The notes below the pieces were generated by a model. It did no database searches. It had not been told where the DNA came from and saw only the letters and a list, made by a program, of their open reading frames with translations. A DNA stretch of 64,000 bases from Siphonodentalium dalli. Taxonomy: Eukaryota > Mollusca > Scaphopoda > Gadilida > Siphonodentaliidae. Position 1 is the stretch's first letter, and each line of letters opens with the position of its first letter. Shown here one piece after another: positions 63,727-64,000 of the stretch. Location: the NCBI GenBank assembly GCA_032622095.1, contig CP136061.1, forward strand, positions 5,468,734 through 5,532,733, written 5' to 3'. The position numbers were made by a program, and so were the translations under genes.

Positions 63727-63729
<3 letters not shown>
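63520..63729 (+). repeat. Diverged H module with H hairpin
   Basis: The H hairpin (63520-63550) is unchanged, while the module after it has many substitutions, for example CTGAGGTCG for CTGCGGCCG and TTCTTGGCGGAG for TTTTAACAGAG. The hairpin is better kept than its own module. Confidence 0.88.
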
Positions 63730-63783
<54 letters not shown>

Positions 63784-63795
63784 TTATTATTATAC
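63728..63795 (+). repeat. Long (TTA)n joint
   Basis: The longest triplet run in the window, about 20 triplets, broken by a G near its start and a C near 63783. It ends TATAC before the next core. Confidence 0.93.
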
Positions 63796-64000
63796 TTGAC
63801 ACTTTTGTAATCACTATTACTCGAAAAGCTCAAGAAGTAGGACACTAAAACTTGGTAAGTAGGTTGGGGTACATGAGTTCTATGCCTATGGCCCATAACG
63901 ATTTTGTCCGCACTTTCACCGAGGAGTTATCTCCCTTTATTTGAAAAAATGTCATTTTATTATCTCGGAAATTATAAGAAGCAGAGCATCGAAAATTAGA
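63796..64000 (+). repeat. Truncated A/C-like unit at the window end
   Basis: Core begins TTGACACTTTTGTAATCAC. It combines C-like words (ATTACTCGAAAAG, TTTATTTGAAAAAATG) with A-like words (GGTAAGTA.GTTGGGGTA.ATGAGTTCTATGCC). It is cut by the window end. Confidence 0.85.

Overview
The window is eukaryotic repeat DNA with no convincing protein-coding gene, rRNA or functional tRNA. Open frames are short (185 codons at most), are mostly copied identically with the repeat units, and show no domain I recognise. The recurring phrase GAGTTATCTCCCTTTAT, the (TTA)n joints and the tRNA-derived pieces fit an animal genome. I favour an invertebrate, perhaps a mollusc, but this is an impression from sequence style and not a measurement.

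Layout. (1) 1-24444: tandem array 'A', units of 1736 bp (to 12965), two transitional units of 1965 and 1956 bp, then four units of 1733 bp and a truncated unit. (2) 24445-26910: tail segment B1. (3) 26929-38184: array 'C', six 1747-bp units plus a truncated one. (4) 38185-40956: B2. (5) 40975-42697: one C unit, then array 'D' (about 1393 bp) to 47535, then tail segment E1 to 49765. (6) 49767-56823: a second D array plus E2, making a 7.06-kb higher-order duplication. (7) 56842-59356: 1.4 C units, then B3 to 62127. (8) 62128-64000: a diverged D unit, two stacked hairpins, a long (TTA)n and the start of an A/C-like unit.

A, C and D are colinear relatives. Each carries an older ladder of about 145-bp and about 295-bp internal repeats, and adjoining units meet at (TTA)n-TATAC. 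Every joint carries a hairpin with fixed outer arms TATACTTCC and GGAAGTATA. The inner stem has changed three ways while staying self-complementary (34 copies: 25 H, 8 H', 1 H''). The B and E tails share a second, unrelated repeat of about 360 bp. All five tail copies end with a small palindrome, six bases, then CTAG followed by TTAT, all in the same orientation. This resembles the 3' end of Helitron elements. My working model is a head-to-tail series of non-autonomous, Helitron-like modules ('satellite array + tail') that amplify internally. No Rep/helicase or other transposase is present to prove it.

B segments also contain pairs of tRNA-like units on the minus strand with Pol III A and B boxes. 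B2 and B3 hold a 77-codon frame with a hydrophobic C-terminal segment that may be a captured gene fragment. E segments hold a GC-rich poly(A)-tailed piece and a decayed GGGTTA-rich tract.
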